Virus record (IMG/VR): IMGVR_UViG_3300030329_003190
Coordinates: 1-27,956 of that record
From: a virus
DNA length: 27,956 nucleotides
Direction: 5' to 3' (one strand)
The notes below the pieces were generated by a model. That model made no database searches and was not told where the DNA came from. It saw only the letters and a list, made by a program, of their open reading frames with translations. Positions 27,501 to 27,956 of this stretch are shown in pieces. How positions within the stretch are numbered: the first letter of the stretch is position 1; each line of letters opens with the position of its first letter. The position numbers and the translations under genes are program-made.

Positions 27501-27956
27501 CTCTGGCAACACCTTAGTTGGATCGGCGGCTGGGGCTGATATCGTTGGAGGAAGTAATAATATCGTCATAGGACGAGACGCAGATACGAGTGGTAGTGGT
27601 ACTAATAACGGTATTTGCTTAGGTCATAATATTACCTCTTCAGGGGATGAATTTTGTTTTGGGAAGGCTTCAAATAAGGCCACTTCTACTGGATTTGCAG
27701 GGTCGGGGTCTTGCACATTTTCATACTCTTCCGATGAGAGAAAGAAACGCAATATCCAAGATAATGATTTAGGTCTTGCACTAATTAATAAACTGAAAAC
27801 ACGAACATTTCAGTGGAAACCAGCCGAAGAGCATCCAGAGGCTTGGAAGGCTTGGAGTGATGTAAAAGACGAAGATGGAAATCCAACTGGTGAAAAGGTA
27901 TATCACGATATTGATACTGAAAGAGTTCATTACGGGTTTATCGCACAAGAAGTGAA
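24586..27956 (+). CDS. Tail fibre with YadA-like repeats and S74 chaperone (continues at position 1)
   Basis: Across the circular join the gene encodes 1183 aa and ends at position 251. AGGAG precedes the ATG. The N-terminus (ATVTDLTNKRIADSYVQLLHTGEDGGLTS) is the virion-attachment part. A long beta region of Gly/Thr/Asp-rich segments follows (LYHDGSNSYITN; GTVTNKTL-type turns; TDTGFTYNPSSGLLTIAG). At about 935-1010 there are YadA-head-like repeats (NTAVGHAAMDAITQGDDNSIVGYNAGGAITTGSGNTLVGSAAG). The S74 domain begins at SYSSDERKKRNIQD: Ser1049 is the expected self-cleavage nucleophile and the nearby Lys its partner. It probably binds the host receptor as a trimer. Confidence 0.92.
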   Translation, partial: MATVTDLTNKRIADSYVQLLHTGEDGGLTSTPLQIYDGDGTGSALKLATTSINMADSHVLKLGTGNDLTLYHDGSNSYITNAVGALKIATETSGIAVTIGHSTSVTTVADDLSVAGDLAVAGTSTFNGVITLGDSVADTVAFGGTITGNLVFEGSTSDAHELTLSPGDPSGDVTVTLPVTTDTLVGKATTDTLTNKTLSGADINTGTVDGITSLTVGTDGSGADVYFYSATSGDHLFWDSSEELLTITGTNGQTALNVADGNVTVADTLTATNIGAFTLSGKLTAGSTEIEGSAFDIDGGDISAATISGGLTWSAAQDLNNQNLTNVDIDSGAIDGTTIGASSAAAGTFAALTATSFTLGGTAVGSTAAELNLLDGSAKSTSSITIADADAFIVIDGTTTKQIPASDLETYMESSLDTLSNVTTVGTLNSGAISSGFGAIDIGSSALSTTGSVTLGATSFGDNAITNVADIALDSISADGTDINIAVSDNSATALTIKQGSDAYLIVDTANSSESVSIGTGTSGTQIILGHSTSETTISDNLSVTGNVTISGSLQIVGDSSEIQADNLVVDNPTIAMGLTNGSAPSSDSGFDLGLKPHWHTGSAAKTAFLGVDVSTSASAPKLTYIPDASFSSDVVSGTAGTIVANLEGDVTGDLTGTASLFTASANNSTDETVYPVFVDGATGSQGAETDTGFTYNPSSGLLTIAGELDAGSLDVSGDADIDGTLEADAYTVDGTALATYIRDTVGTNMLSSNTESGITVTYDTSNDNIDFSVDAAQTGITSLLATDIKIGEDDQTKIDFETADEIHFYAANVEQVYVADNIFGPQSDSDVDLGATGVRWKDAFVDSITVTGEVDAASLDISGNADIDGTLETDNLTIGGSQGSDGQVLTSTGSGVAWESSSAATALDGLSDAVSGISNFTNSLILGHQTTGTLSSAEQNTAVGHAAMDAITQGDDNSIVGYNAGGAITTGSGNTLVGSAAGADIVGGSNNIVIGRDADTSGSGTNNGICLGHNITSSGDEFCFGKASNKATSTGFAGSGSCTFSYSSDERKKRNIQDNDLGLALINKLKTRTFQWKPAEEHPEAWKAWSDVKDEDGNPTGEKVYHDIDTERVHYGFIAQEV
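26632..26684 (+). repeat. Tail-fibre source of the segment found at 15233
   Basis: Aligns without gaps to 15233-15285 with three differences. Here it encodes part of TGSQGAETDTGFTYNPSS (fibre residues about 683-700), which has the look of a regular fibre repeat, so this is the likely donor copy. Confidence 0.9.
27887..27956. repeat. Direct terminal repeat, right copy
   Basis: Identical over all 70 bases to positions 1-70. Together with the continuing fibre frame it shows that the contig closes on itself. Confidence 0.95.

Overview
The window is a complete genome, or very nearly so, of a tailed double-stranded DNA phage (Caudoviricetes, siphovirus-like). It was cut open inside the tail-fibre gene. 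The first 70 bases and the last 70 bases are identical, and the tail-fibre reading frame runs across that join without interruption. This gives a circular or circularly permuted unit of 27,886 bp. All supported genes lie on the + strand. The style of the tail fibre, capsid, SSAP-like and DUF3310 proteins resembles uncultured marine phages. A GH108 endolysin together with a lipoprotein suggests a Gram-negative host, but the host cannot be read from the sequence. I see no integrase, repressor, DNA polymerase or RNA polymerase.

Layout, read round the circle from the terminase. Head: small terminase (18049), large terminase (18371), portal (19661), MuF-like protein (20979), an unknown virion protein (21668), scaffold (22291), and a major capsid gene (22822-24166) split by two group I introns. 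Then come a 49-aa basic protein, an FmdB-type zinc ribbon, and an 1183-aa tail fibre ending in an S74 self-cleaving chaperone (24586 across the join to 251). Lysis: a lipoprotein, a run of very small membrane proteins, an AT-hook-like micro-protein, a GH108 endolysin and a metallophosphoesterase (255-3915). Neck and tail: adaptor, terminator-like protein, tail tube, a pair of tail chaperones joined by a -1 frameshift site, a short tape measure, and two large tail proteins (3902-12097). A strong terminator closes this block.

Early/replication region (about 12174-18056). It opens with an untranslated leader carrying an interleaved pair of perfect inverted repeats (pseudoknot topology) and a 15-codon leader ORF. 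It then encodes small unknown proteins, an annealing protein with an SSB-like tail, a replication initiator whose gene contains five 11-bp iterons plus an AT-rich direct repeat (a probable origin), DUF3310, zinc-binding small proteins, a 317-nt non-coding structured stretch, a PD-(D/E)XK nuclease and a helix-turn-helix protein. The phage probably fires its own origin and borrows the host replisome.

The most notable points are these. (1) The capsid gene has two small introns without ORFs. Their P1 helices, splice-site U-G pairs and restored protein sequence can all be read directly, and their 3' ends resemble each other. (2) The early region contains short segments (18-53 bp) copied from elsewhere in the genome, including from two tail genes. 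(3) The large terminase and the PD-(D/E)XK nuclease have no ATG, GTG or TTG start upstream of their conserved cores, and both have a CTG at the expected place. (4) The early leader has pseudoknot-like structure.
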